Below the pieces are notes generated by a model, which was not told where the DNA came from, ran no database searches, and was given only the letters and a program-made list of their open reading frames with translations. Of a stretch of 20,108 nt of DNA, positions 12,149 through 20,108 are shown one piece after another. The position numbers and the translations under genes are program-made. Each line of letters opens with the position of its first letter. Position 1 is the first letter of the stretch. Source of the stretch: Candidatus Peregrinibacteria bacterium (GTDB lineage: Bacteria; Patescibacteriota; Gracilibacteria; UBA1369; LOWO2-01-FULL-3); NCBI GenBank assembly GCA_003566255.1, contig PXEC01000138.1, positions 1 through 20,108 on the forward strand. Reading direction: 5' to 3'.

Positions 12149-14653
12149 CTCCTTCGGCTTACTCCAACGCCTTATCTTATCCGTGATCACGCTGACTTTT
12201 TCACTGTAGCGCTCTCTGGAAACCTTTATTATTTTTTCAATTCGCTCCTCATCAATTTCCAAAACCGGAGGCGGCAAAGTGGTCAAAGAAAAAGTTGAAG
12301 TGGGCATCCCCTCCACCAGCAAGCGCATATAAGCGGTATATTTGCTCAATGAAACCAAGTCCGCCGCAGTAATTTCTTCTCCAAATTGCTGATAAATATA
12401 GTCCGCGTCATCAAAACCAAGCTGGAACGCGAGAGTGCTTCCCACATTCCCAAAAACCGCGTCCCTAACCTCGTCCGGCATCTGCGCAATGTACTGATTC
12501 GCCATCGTTAAATTCAATTTATATTTTCGCGCCTCGGACAAAATTGTGGAAAACGATTCCGTCGCGAAATTCTGAAACTCATCCACATACAAATAAAAAT
12601 CACGGCGTTGCTCCTGAGGAATATTGGCTCTACTCATGGCATCCAACTGAAATTTTGTAATGAACATCGCTCCCAACAAAGCGGAATTATCCTCCCCTAT
12701 TTTACCTTTGGAAAGATTAACTATGACGATTTTCCCCTTATCCATGGCAAACCTCAAATCCACGGTACTCTTTGGTTGCCCGACAATATTCCTTATGGTG
12801 GAACTGGACAAAAATTGCCCCACCTTATTCTGAATCGGCGCGATGGCCTCGGTTCTGAACCGCTCCTGCATTTTATTGAATTCATCCAGCCAAAAACTCT
12901 TTACCACCGGATCCTCGATCTTTTTGACTACTTTTCTTCTGAAATCCTCATCCTGCAAAATCCTGGTTATCCCAAGCATAGTCGTTCCCGGATATTCCAG
13001 AAGCGATAAAATGGTATTCCTTAGAATATGCTCCAGCCGAGGACCCCAGCTATCCGCGTAAATCTTCTTAAAAATTCCGATAAGCCCACTACAAACTATG
13101 GAACTTAGCGCAGGATCAACATTTTCCAACATATTGAACGCTACCGCGTACTCTTTATCCGAGGGATCAACCAACATAACATCATTGATACGATTGGTCG
13201 GAATAAAATTCAAAACAGCATCCGCGAGATCTCCATGCGGATCTATAACACCGACTCCTCTTCCGGCCATAATATCCGAATAAACCATGTTCTCCAACAA
13301 AGTAGACTTCCCCATACCGGTTTTACCGATGATATATATGTGTCTTCGCCTGTCATCGGTCTTTATACCGAAAATTTGCTGTGCCCCGCGATAATTGGTC
13401 CGCCCCAAAACAGCGACATTCTCATCCCCGGAAGACTCCGGAGTTGGTAAATCCGCGGGCGGCTCAAGCTTTTTACTCTTGACCCAATAAATGGTGGGAG
13501 TTTTAACTCGAAGATTCGGCATGTGATAAATAGTCGCAAGCTCTTCATTATTCAAAACAAAACCGTCATCAATCAAACGTTTTTTGTAAGCCGTCACCAA
13601 CTGTCGTCCAGTCAAAAATTTCTTGATCTCGAATCCGTTAAGATGCGGATAATTGAACTGCTTGAAAGCCCCCACTATTTCCCTAAGCTTAACATTTGAT
13701 TTATGTACATCCTTGGCCTTCGGAATATGGACAATCCTCACATTCACACTATATAAAGGCCTTACAACCTTATCCATCGCCGCATCGATTTCACTTTCCC
13801 TTTCATGTGATTTGGAAGTTGTAGCTTCCTCAAGAACATCCCCTCCTCCACCGGCTTTCAAATCCGCCCTGACTTTGGAACTGACAGCTAACCCCTGAAG
13901 CCAAAATATAAAATAAAAAGGGAAAAACACGACTTTCGGCCAAAACTTTCTGGTAATAAAAGCCTTGGAATAAAATTTCTTGAAAGTCTCAACATTCGCG
14001 AAAATTCCCTTGTTCAGAATACGGACACATTTCGTAAAAACTATTCTCCATCTGTCAGGAAGAGGAGAAACAACAACTTGAACCCAAGCCTGATCCTCAA
14101 AATCATCAAATTTCACGAGGGAAGAAGTTATCCCCGCAATTGGATCAACTGCAACCTTCGCCATTTTATCTTCAAATTGAGGATATCGTTTTATGGGATA
14201 AACATCGGTTTCTATCAACTTCAATTCAACACCTCTCGCCTTTTCAAATCTTTCACCCAAATTGGAATAATCATCACAGTCCTCAATCTCAACATCCGGA
14301 TATTGCGCGTAAATCTGACCTTCCACAAGATTTCTCAACCTTTCCGGAAAAGCCACATAGAATTTTATACTTCTGTTTATGCTCGCTATCTCAAAACTGA
14401 CGTGTTCGGGAGTATATCCTCTTAACCGTTCCAGAATCCCAAATTTTGTTTGAATCCCATGCAAAGTTGAAAAAATATTTTCTGCCGCGATAGGACCTGC
14501 TTCATTATCCTTTGGAACTCTGACCTGTAAAACTTTATATTGAGTATTAAACTTTCTGCGAAAACTCATAAAGCGGGAAACAACACCATATAAAACGATA
14601 AGTCCCGCAAAAACTATTATTCCCGTACCCAAATAAACAAAAAACTCTTTCAT
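12146..14653 (-). CDS. Membrane-anchored VirD4/TraC-like (DUF87/TraM-recognition type) ATPase
   Basis: This 835-residue protein has an N-terminal transmembrane helix (about 7-27) and a second hydrophobic segment (about 236-255). The C-terminal half is a RecA-like motor: Walker A GKTGMGKS (443-450), GVGVIDPHGDLADAV soon after, Walker B DFYLYVDEFQ with Asp691-Glu692, and NQYIAQMPDEVRDAVFGNVG. These resemble type IV secretion coupling proteins and HerA/TraC-type DNA-pumping ATPases. The N-terminal ~400 residues are mixed alpha/beta and are not recognised. No relaxase, pilin or VirB genes are in the window, so DNA transfer is only one possibility. TATAAT ends seven bases before its ATG. The stop codon is inside the arm of the 163-bp palindrome. 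Confidence 0.85.
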   Translation of the reverse strand: MKEFFVYLGTGIIVFAGLIVLYGVVSRFMSFRRKFNTQYKVLQVRVPKDNEAGPIAAENIFSTLHGIQTKFGILERLRGYTPEHVSFEIASINRSIKFYVAFPERLRNLVEGQIYAQYPDVEIEDCDDYSNLGERFEKARGVELKLIETDVYPIKRYPQFEDKMAKVAVDPIAGITSSLVKFDDFEDQAWVQVVVSPLPDRWRIVFTKCVRILNKGIFANVETFKKFYSKAFITRKFWPKVVFFPFYFIFWLQGLAVSSKVRADLKAGGGGDVLEEATTSKSHERESEIDAAMDKVVRPLYSVNVRIVHIPKAKDVHKSNVKLREIVGAFKQFNYPHLNGFEIKKFLTGRQLVTAYKKRLIDDGFVLNNEELATIYHMPNLRVKTPTIYWVKSKKLEPPADLPTPESSGDENVAVLGRTNYRGAQQIFGIKTDDRRRHIYIIGKTGMGKSTLLENMVYSDIMAGRGVGVIDPHGDLADAVLNFIPTNRINDVMLVDPSDKEYAVAFNMLENVDPALSSIVCSGLIGIFKKIYADSWGPRLEHILRNTILSLLEYPGTTMLGITRILQDEDFRRKVVKKIEDPVVKSFWLDEFNKMQERFRTEAIAPIQNKVGQFLSSSTIRNIVGQPKSTVDLRFAMDKGKIVIVNLSKGKIGEDNSALLGAMFITKFQLDAMSRANIPQEQRRDFYLYVDEFQNFATESFSTILSEARKYKLNLTMANQYIAQMPDEVRDAVFGNVGSTLAFQLGFDDADYIYQQFGEEITAADLVSLSKYTAYMRLLVEGMPTSTFSLTTLPPPVLEIDEERIEKIIKVSRERYSEKVSVITDKIRRWSKPKE

Positions 14654-14660
14654 ATAGTAA

Positions 14661-14666
14661 ATTATA
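14661..14666 (-). promoter_or_regulatory. Perfect -10 element just upstream of the VirD4/TraC-like gene
   Basis: On the minus strand TATAAT (14666-14661) ends seven bases before the ATG at 14653. The predicted start is 14654 or 14653, so the transcript would be leaderless. The -35 position at 17 bp holds TTTAAT, a poor match, inside the end of the yqgF gene. Confidence 0.45.
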
Positions 14667-14684
14667 GCCTAATCCGCGAAGTTA

Positions 14685-15104
14685 TTAAAGAATTGTATCA
14701 AAATATCTCTGCAAAATAACTTGCGCCGCGTGGGCATCCAATCTCTCTCCGGCGGTTCGCGCATCCTTTCCGGTCAATTGCTCGGCTTCAAAAGAGCTTA
14801 ATCTTTCGTCAAACAATTCAATGTCTATTTCAAGAGCACCGAGCCTTTTTTTCAATAAATCAGCAAATTTCTCAACTTCTTCCAAAAGAAAATTTCTTTT
14901 TTGATCATCCCTCATACTCAAAGGCAGTCCCAAAATTATTTTCTTTACGCCAAGCTCATCACATAAAGAATAAATCCGGTCCTCAACACCTTTTTTGTTT
15001 TCAAAAACATCACGCGGGAAAGCGATCCCCATGTCCAAATCCCCGGTCGCCAGACCTATATGCTTTGTTCCGTAATCAATCGCCAAAACTTTGCCCCTTT
15101 TCAT
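14685..15104 (-). CDS. yqgF: YqgF/RuvX family putative pre-16S rRNA nuclease
   Basis: This is a RNase H-fold protein related to Holliday junction resolvases. In E. coli it takes part in 16S rRNA 5' end maturation. From the ATG at 15104 the protein has 139 residues, the family's normal length. Conserved acidic motifs are AIDYGTKHIG (Asp10), ELFDERLSS and LDAHAAQVIL. A longer frame opening with TTG at 15170 overlaps rplI and adds a sequence unlike the family, so it was rejected. It lies 28 bp downstream of rplI. Confidence 0.93.
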   Translation of the reverse strand: MKRGKVLAIDYGTKHIGLATGDLDMGIAFPRDVFENKKGVEDRIYSLCDELGVKKIILGLPLSMRDDQKRNFLLEEVEKFADLLKKRLGALEIDIELFDERLSSFEAEQLTGKDARTAGERLDAHAAQVILQRYFDTIL

Positions 15105-15132
15105 AATGCTTTTCAAAAAAATCCCGGAAAAA

Positions 15133-15576
15133 CTATTCGGCCTCCACAACAACCGTGATTTCCTGTTCAAATCCTTCTCCCAGATTCACATTTAAAGTAT
15201 GATCGCCCACCTCCTTGATATTCTTTGTTTCAACAAAAGATTCATCCAATTTTAGACCGGCTTCCTTCTCAACGGCATCCAGGATCATGGATTTGTCAAC
15301 TGACGCATAAAGTTTCCCGGTTTTTGTGGCTTTAAGCTTCAAGACCAATTTCAACCCCTTCAATTTCTCAACAACCTCTTTCGCGTTTTCAAGTAGCTGT
15401 TCTTTTTCCATGACCATTTTTTCTTTTCTTTTTTCAGCCAGCTTGATGACGGGATCAGTAGCAAGAACCGCGATACCTTTGGGAAGAAGATAATTACGAA
15501 AATACCCGGGCTTGACATTCACAATGTCTCCCCTTCGCCCCAACTTAACAACATTTTCATTTAATAAAACCTGCAT
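15133..15576 (-). CDS. rplI: Large ribosomal subunit protein bL9
   Basis: This is a 147-residue protein of normal length. The N-terminal rRNA-binding domain is clear: MQVLLNENVVKLGRRGDIV followed by VKPGYFRNYLLPKGIAV. A long charged connecting helix (about 45-75, rich in Lys and Glu) leads to the C-terminal domain with GKLYASVD. It is probably co-transcribed with yqgF. On the minus strand TAAATT (15588-15583) sits where a leaderless transcript would start on the ATG (15576), but no -35 is seen. The usual neighbours rpsF, rpsR and ssb are not adjacent. Confidence 0.96.
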   Translation of the reverse strand: MQVLLNENVVKLGRRGDIVNVKPGYFRNYLLPKGIAVLATDPVIKLAEKRKEKMVMEKEQLLENAKEVVEKLKGLKLVLKLKATKTGKLYASVDKSMILDAVEKEAGLKLDESFVETKNIKEVGDHTLNVNLGEGFEQEITVVVEAE

Positions 15577-15635
15577 AATTAAAATTTAAGTGCCACATAT
15601 AAATACCGAATCCGCATCCTAAAGTAAAGAGAAAA

Positions 15636-17318
15636 TTACCTTACAAGCGCCCAAGAAGAAATTCTGGAAAATCTGTCACTTGCAAAAACAAGTCCGCTCA
15701 TATCTATGCCGGAAGCCTTTCCGTCAGTGGCGTAGTAATAAATCGGCCTGTACAAGAACACAGCGGGAACATCTTCACGCAATATTTCACCCAATTCCTC
15801 CAATCTCGCCTCCTTTTCTTCTTTGTCAAAAGTCGATCTTATCGCTTCAATCAGACTGTCAACTCTGAAACTTTTGTAATTTGAAAAATTTTGTCCTCTC
15901 GGTCCGGCCTGGGTTGAATGCCAATAGGAATAAGTATCCAGATTGTACCCCAAAATCTGGCCGACCAACAAAAGGTCGTAACTCCTCAACATAATTTGAT
16001 TGTTAAATTCCTCCTGAGGCAAGAAATCTGTCCTTATATCAACACCTATTTCACGCCAGGACTGTTCAAGAAATTCAACAACCTTCAAAGTCTCTTCAAA
16101 CTGGTACGTTCCCTCATCATATAAACGCGCGATAAGACGCAACTCCAAAGGATCCCCCTCGGAATCATATCGAAGACCTTCATGGTCCACATCTTCAGAA
16201 TCATAACTATACCCGGCATCCTTCATGGCACCCTGTGCTTGGTCAAAATCGGCCTGATAAACCCATTCATCTTGATCCAATTCCATCAAAGGAGTGTCCA
16301 CCCTTATCTTGTCTCTTGAATCCCCAATCAAATCGTCTTTTTCAATTGCCTTCTGCAAAGCCAATCGGATCTTTTGCCTGTTTTTAAGGGCTTCACTGTC
16401 CATGTTCATAAAAACCGCGGTGTACTGGGGCAATTCATAAGGGATAAGCTCAAAACGGGCACTATCGTCAAAATAAGGTATATGACGCCCGGAAACCTTT
16501 GGAACCCCGTTCACAGAATCCACTCTTTCAACCAGCGCATCCATGGTGGGATACGCAATAAACCTCATAAGCTCAATTCCTGGCCTTTCCCCGTAATATT
16601 CCGGATTTCTTTCAAGCACTATCTGCGTACGTCCGTCAGGAAAAGACTCCACGGGATCTCTGACCTTATAAGGCCCCGTCCCGATCGGATTTCGATTAAA
16701 ATCACTCTCTAGCAGATCCCCGGCAAAAACATTTTCCAAAATATGCTTAGGAAGTATACCAACAGTAAAATTGCTCACAAAAAACACGTTAGGCTTTTCC
16801 AAAACAAATTTAACCGTACTGTCATCAACAAGTTCTACTTCAACACCCTCAAAATTCGTCTTTAAAATTTCATTCTGAAAAGCCGGGTCTTTGATGATAT
16901 CACCAAAGGTAAAATACACATCTTCGGCCGTCAAAGGTCTTCCGTCGTGCCATTTAATCCCCTCTCGTATCCTGAAAGTATATTCTTTTTTGTCCTCACT
17001 GATGGAAACCCGCGCGACATCCTCAACAACAACCTTATTATCAGGATCATATTTCATTAGTCCGGAAAAAACCAAAGCAGAAACCTCCCTGTCGGCCTCA
17101 TTATAATCAACAAAAAGAGGATTAACGTTTTGAATACCGCTTCTTGACACAATCCCTTCCGTATAGAGATCCGTATCCCCAAACCCGAAAAGCCCATAAG
17201 GAAAAACGATCATTTTTACGATCATCAGCAAAAACAAAACAACCGCAAAAACGGAAATTATTTTGTCACGATAATCATAGGTCTTTAAGACCGCCGGGAT
17301 TTTACGAAAAAAATTCAT
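15636..17318 (-). CDS. SBP_5 (oligopeptide/nickel type) ABC solute-binding protein, membrane anchored
   Basis: This 560-residue protein belongs to the DppA/OppA-like family. Diagnostic stretches are IREGIKWHDGRPLTAEDVYF, GILPKHIL and RNPIGTGPYKVRD. It binds peptides or other solutes outside the membrane. Instead of a lipobox there is a hydrophobic helix (about residues 20-42) after a basic N-terminus, and there is no Cys at its end, so it is probably tethered by an uncleaved helix. The start lies only 3 bp after the secG stop. No permease or ATPase genes are adjacent. The 59-bp gap to rplI is AT-rich and shows no clear terminator. Confidence 0.9.
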   Translation of the reverse strand: MNFFRKIPAVLKTYDYRDKIISVFAVVLFLLMIVKMIVFPYGLFGFGDTDLYTEGIVSRSGIQNVNPLFVDYNEADREVSALVFSGLMKYDPDNKVVVEDVARVSISEDKKEYTFRIREGIKWHDGRPLTAEDVYFTFGDIIKDPAFQNEILKTNFEGVEVELVDDSTVKFVLEKPNVFFVSNFTVGILPKHILENVFAGDLLESDFNRNPIGTGPYKVRDPVESFPDGRTQIVLERNPEYYGERPGIELMRFIAYPTMDALVERVDSVNGVPKVSGRHIPYFDDSARFELIPYELPQYTAVFMNMDSEALKNRQKIRLALQKAIEKDDLIGDSRDKIRVDTPLMELDQDEWVYQADFDQAQGAMKDAGYSYDSEDVDHEGLRYDSEGDPLELRLIARLYDEGTYQFEETLKVVEFLEQSWREIGVDIRTDFLPQEEFNNQIMLRSYDLLLVGQILGYNLDTYSYWHSTQAGPRGQNFSNYKSFRVDSLIEAIRSTFDKEEKEARLEELGEILREDVPAVFLYRPIYYYATDGKASGIDMSGLVFASDRFSRISSWALVR

Positions 17319-17321
17319 ACT

Positions 17322-17537
17322 CTAGACAAAAAGGAAAGCTATGGAGTTGGCCAAAAATAATACAGCCAAAACGATCGTAGCATTTGCCAAAAATTTTTCA
17401 GCCCCTCTCTTACTTGTATGAAAGCCTCCTCCACCCCCAAAAGTGGCGCTTAGTCCTGTGCCTCTGTTCTGAGTCAAAATTGCAAGGACCAACAGAATGG
17501 ATAGGATAGCCTGGATAGATAACAATAGTGCCTGCAT
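17322..17537 (-). CDS. secG: Preprotein translocase subunit SecG
   Basis: This small membrane component of the SecYEG channel has 71 residues. Two transmembrane helices (about 4-21 and 51-69) flank the conserved cytoplasmic loop: LTQNRGTGLSATFGGGGGFH followed by SKRGAEKFLANAT. The start is 2 bp from the end of the upstream 4-TM gene. The flanking order (holin-like, secG, SBP_5) suggests one transcript, with ileS upstream. No Shine-Dalgarno motif is visible. Confidence 0.95.
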   Translation of the reverse strand: MQALLLSIQAILSILLVLAILTQNRGTGLSATFGGGGGFHTSKRGAEKFLANATIVLAVLFLANSIAFLFV

Positions 17538-17539
17538 AA

Positions 17540-17911
17540 TTATTTTATTAGTAAGTTCAATAACCAGTTAGCAATACCGAACACAATAGCCCCTATAACA
17601 TAGGTAGCCCAATTTGGAAAGACAAAAGTAACATCCCTAAATTCGATAATCCCTATGAAATAACTCAAAAACCACAAAACAAACATGTTTATAACGATAA
17701 GGAAAAGTCCTCCGCTCAAAATAACAAACGGCAAAGACAACACCTTTATAAGAGGTTTCATGAAAAAATTAACAAGCCCCAAAACAACACCGCCCACAAC
17801 AAAAAAATGCAATCCTCCCGTATGCTGAATATCGGTCACGACCAAAGTCAAAACCCACAAAACAAAAGCGTTCAACAGTATTGACCAAATGGGCTTGGTA
17901 ATAAAATCCAT
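17540..17911 (-). CDS. Phage-holin-like four-TM membrane protein (DUF360/M4PHIF type)
   Basis: This is a 123-residue protein with four hydrophobic helices at about 7-25, 33-51, 61-86 and 99-121. The stretch NFFMKPLIKVLSLPFVILSGG and the following IVINMFVLW are typical of the 'mycobacterial 4 TMS phage holin' superfamily. That family is widespread in bacterial chromosomes and its role outside phage is unknown. No endolysin or phage genes are nearby, so a phage origin is not implied. It is separated from ileS by 9 bp and from secG by 2 bp. Confidence 0.85.
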   Translation of the reverse strand: MDFITKPIWSILLNAFVLWVLTLVVTDIQHTGGLHFFVVGGVVLGLVNFFMKPLIKVLSLPFVILSGGLFLIVINMFVLWFLSYFIGIIEFRDVTFVFPNWATYVIGAIVFGIANWLLNLLIK

Positions 17912-17920
17912 AAAAATTAT

Positions 17921-20108
17921 TTAAAGCTTCCTTACTGCAATTTTAACCTTTTCCCCTTCCATTTCAAGCTCAGTATGCTCGTCCCAGTCCATATCACCGC
18001 TTTGCTGAAGCTCCACCGCCAAAGTTTCCCTTTTTATATAATCCGCAAAGTCCGTAACGGCCAATTCAACTTCACCGGAAGAATCAACCAGGACAATTAT
18101 CCTGTCATCAACCTGATAGTCCGCTTTCTTTCTGAGCTCCTGAACGTAACGGACAATATCTCTGGCATATCCCTCTTTTTTAAGTTCATCACTGACAAAA
18201 GTATCCAGCGCCACAACAACTCCCTCTTCACTCGCGACATCAAATCCTTCCTTCCCCTTAAATCCCACAGAAACTTCATCTCCGGAAAGTTCGATATCTC
18301 CAATTTTTACAACACCGTCAACAAGTTCAAATTCTCCGTTTTTAACTTTTTTTATGATGTTTTGAACCTCAGCTCCATATTTGGGTCCCAGAACTTTTGC
18401 ATTAGGCTGGACAAAAATATCAACTATTTCAGAAGATTCTTTTATGAGTTCCAAATTCTTAACGTTCAACTCTTCCAAGATCACATCCTTTTGAGAATGT
18501 ATCAGTTCCTCATCAATCCCCTCAGGTAATGCAACCTTAACCCCTTCAAGCGGCTGTCTGACCTTTATTTTGGCCTTGGCCCTGACACTGTGCCCCAGAT
18601 TCACAATCGTCCTGAGCAAACGGATTTCCTCATTCAGGTCTTCGTCAATAAACTTTTTATTAACCGTCGGCCAATCCTCCAGATGAACAGACTCTTTGTC
18701 GGTCAGATTTTTATAGATCTCATCCGCGATATACGGCATAAACGGAGCTATCAGCTTACTGAACTGGACAAGGACGATATACAAAGTCTGATAAGCCTGA
18801 TTTTTATCATCATCGTTTTCGCTTTTCCAAAATCTCCTGCGGGACCTCCTCACATACCAATTTGAAAGATTTTCCAGAAAATCCTGCATCGGTCTTGTAG
18901 CCTTTGCGAGATTGTAATCATCCATCTGTTCCGTAACCTCCTTTATCAGATTGTTAAGCTCCGAAAGCATCCATCGGTCCAACTGATTCTCCGGCTTAAA
19001 ATCTTCAGTTTTATCCAAAGGCTCCCATTTATCTATATTGGCGTAAGTCACGAAGAAGCTGTACGTATTCCACAAAGTCAAAGTGAATTTCTTTACGATT
19101 TCCTCTATATGAGCATCTGAAAAACGAACATCGTCGGCCAGAGCCACCGGCGAGCTGTAAAGAAAATACCTGAGACTGTCCACTCCCTTTTCCGAAAACA
19201 ATTCATCTGGATCCGGATAGTTTTTCTTCCTCTTGGACAATTTTTCGCCGTCAGCCGCAAGCATTATCCCGTTGACTATCACATTCTTAAAAGCGGGCTT
19301 ATTGAAAAGTATGGTCGAAATGACATGCAAGGTATAAAACCAACCTCTGGTCTGATCCAACCCCTCCGCAATAAAATCGGCGGGGAAATTATTTTCAAAT
19401 TCCTCTTTGTTCTTAAACGGATAATGAAGATGCGCGTAAGGCATGGCTCCGCTTTCAAACCAGCAATCCAAAACATCCGGAATACGATTCATTTCAGAAT
19501 CACATTCGGGACATTTGAAGCTTATCTCATCAATGTAAGGCTTGTGCAGATCAAGCTCCCCGTCACGCTCCGGAAGTTTTCCGCCTGAATATTCTCGCAA
19601 TTCCTTCACCGATCCAATACATATTTGTTTACCGCATCCACATTCCCAGACAGGGATGGCACATCCCCAAAATCTGTTACGAGAAATAGCCCAATCTCTG
19701 GCACCTTCAAGCCACTTCCCAAACCTTCCGTCCCTTATGTGCTCCGGCTGCCAATGGATCTTTTTGTTATTTTCAATCAGTCTGTTCTTAATATCCGTGA
19801 CTTTGATGAAAAGAGAACGCGTGGAGTAATTGAGAAGAGGCGTATCGCATCTCCAACAATGAGGATAACTGTGCTTGTAGTTTTGCTTTTTGAAAAGCAG
19901 CCCCTTCTCATGAAGGTGAATCGCGATGTTTAAATCCTGCCCTTTAACAAACTTTCCCGCAAAATCCTTCACTTCTTCCTTGAAAGTCCCGTCCATATTA
20001 ACGTGCTGAATCATCGCGGTTTCTTTTTCTTTACCCAAATTGTAATCGTCCTCACCAAACATCGGAGCGATATGGACAATCCCGGTTCCATCCTCGGTAG
20101 TGACAAAA
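17921..20108 (-). CDS. ileS: Isoleucyl-tRNA synthetase, type 2-like (3' part; N-terminus beyond the window)
   Basis: About 728 C-terminal residues are visible; the frame is open to the right edge with TGIVHIAPMFGEDDYN at the start. The N-terminal Rossmann part with HIGH is missing. The KMSKS loop is KLSKR followed by KKNYPDPDE (KLSKR at 19243-19229). Also visible are CWRCDTPLLNYSTRS, DVLDCWFESGAMPYA and an anticodon-binding region including NWYVRRSRRRFW. The C-terminus (VELQQSGDMDWDEH, ending AVRKL) has no Cys-rich zinc finger. These are marks of IleS2, the eukaryote/archaeal-like class, whose members are typically less sensitive to mupirocin. The downstream gene begins 9 bp after the stop. 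Confidence 0.95.
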   Translation of the reverse strand, partial: FVTTEDGTGIVHIAPMFGEDDYNLGKEKETAMIQHVNMDGTFKEEVKDFAGKFVKGQDLNIAIHLHEKGLLFKKQNYKHSYPHCWRCDTPLLNYSTRSLFIKVTDIKNRLIENNKKIHWQPEHIRDGRFGKWLEGARDWAISRNRFWGCAIPVWECGCGKQICIGSVKELREYSGGKLPERDGELDLHKPYIDEISFKCPECDSEMNRIPDVLDCWFESGAMPYAHLHYPFKNKEEFENNFPADFIAEGLDQTRGWFYTLHVISTILFNKPAFKNVIVNGIMLAADGEKLSKRKKNYPDPDELFSEKGVDSLRYFLYSSPVALADDVRFSDAHIEEIVKKFTLTLWNTYSFFVTYANIDKWEPLDKTEDFKPENQLDRWMLSELNNLIKEVTEQMDDYNLAKATRPMQDFLENLSNWYVRRSRRRFWKSENDDDKNQAYQTLYIVLVQFSKLIAPFMPYIADEIYKNLTDKESVHLEDWPTVNKKFIDEDLNEEIRLLRTIVNLGHSVRAKAKIKVRQPLEGVKVALPEGIDEELIHSQKDVILEELNVKNLELIKESSEIVDIFVQPNAKVLGPKYGAEVQNIIKKVKNGEFELVDGVVKIGDIELSGDEVSVGFKGKEGFDVASEEGVVVALDTFVSDELKKEGYARDIVRYVQELRKKADYQVDDRIIVLVDSSGEVELAVTDFADYIKRETLAVELQQSGDMDWDEHTELEMEGEKVKIAVRKL

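Noticed and set aside
11985..12298. Open reading frames on both strands across the palindrome
   Set aside because: Both are products of the inverted repeat: the two strands encode nearly the same short peptide (RIIEITHASP / RTIEITHTSP), and they overlap the ends of convincing genes.
15105..15170. N-terminal extension of yqgF from a TTG at 15170
   Set aside because: It overlaps rplI and adds 22 residues unlike the family. The ATG at 15104 gives a canonical start.
17540..17911. Evidence for a prophage from the holin-like gene
   Set aside because: The family is common in chromosomes. No endolysin, terminase or capsid genes are near, and the neighbours are secG and ileS.
1..20108. Alternative code with UGA as Gly
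   Set aside because: TGA terminates several recognisable genes at the expected place (for example the 127-aa gene at 2015 and fmt at 6266).

Overview
This window looks like chromosomal DNA from a bacterium with a small genome. The best guess is the Candidate Phyla Radiation (Patescibacteria), but no 16S rRNA gene is present to prove it. The hints are short tightly packed operons with overlapping ends, many small membrane proteins of unknown function, a stand-alone VirD4/TraC-like membrane ATPase, a LemA-HtpX pair, orphan solute-binding proteins, an archaeal/eukaryote-like isoleucyl-tRNA synthetase and few Shine-Dalgarno motifs. TGA is used as a stop, so the UGA=Gly code of Absconditabacteria/Gracilibacteria does not apply. 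Presence of bL9 argues against CPR groups reported to have lost it (Microgenomates, WWE3).

Layout. Bases 1-274 hold a possible gene fragment running off the left edge and a pair of 25-bp repeats of the type found near REP-associated transposases. Bases 275-1296 (minus) encode a bacterial-PH-domain membrane protein and a membrane-anchored HEPN-like protein. lepB (1341-2048, plus) converges on a three-gene minus-strand operon (3681 to 2015): a membrane protein of unknown function, family 4 uracil-DNA glycosylase and a four-helix membrane protein. A plus-strand operon lemA-htpX-fmt (3766-6266) runs tail-to-tail into a minus-strand set (9160 to 6215) of an FmdB-type zinc ribbon, a sugar-type solute-binding lipoprotein and an O-antigen-ligase-like protein. 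ssb (minus) and ribE-ribH-pgk (plus, 9720-11972) diverge from 9618-9719. A 163-bp near-perfect palindrome (11986-12148) fills the gap between pgk and the convergent VirD4/TraC-like ATPase gene. The rest is all minus strand: ileS (partial, right edge), a 4-TM holin-like protein, secG, an SBP_5 peptide-binding protein, rplI and yqgF/ruvX.

Functional themes. Much of the window concerns the cell envelope: SecG and LepB (export), HtpX with LemA (membrane protein quality control), O-antigen-ligase-like protein, two solute-binding proteins and several small membrane proteins. Housekeeping genes (ileS, fmt, rplI, yqgF, pgk, ssb, udg) are interleaved. The features most worth a second look are the palindrome whose three imperfect pairs are all G-U wobbles in plus-strand RNA, a recurrent layout in which a -10 element sits where it would start transcription on or next to the ATG (leaderless mRNA), the ribE-ribH-pgk operon without other riboflavin genes nearby, and the HEPN-like membrane protein. 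No tRNA, rRNA, CRISPR array or complete insertion sequence was seen.
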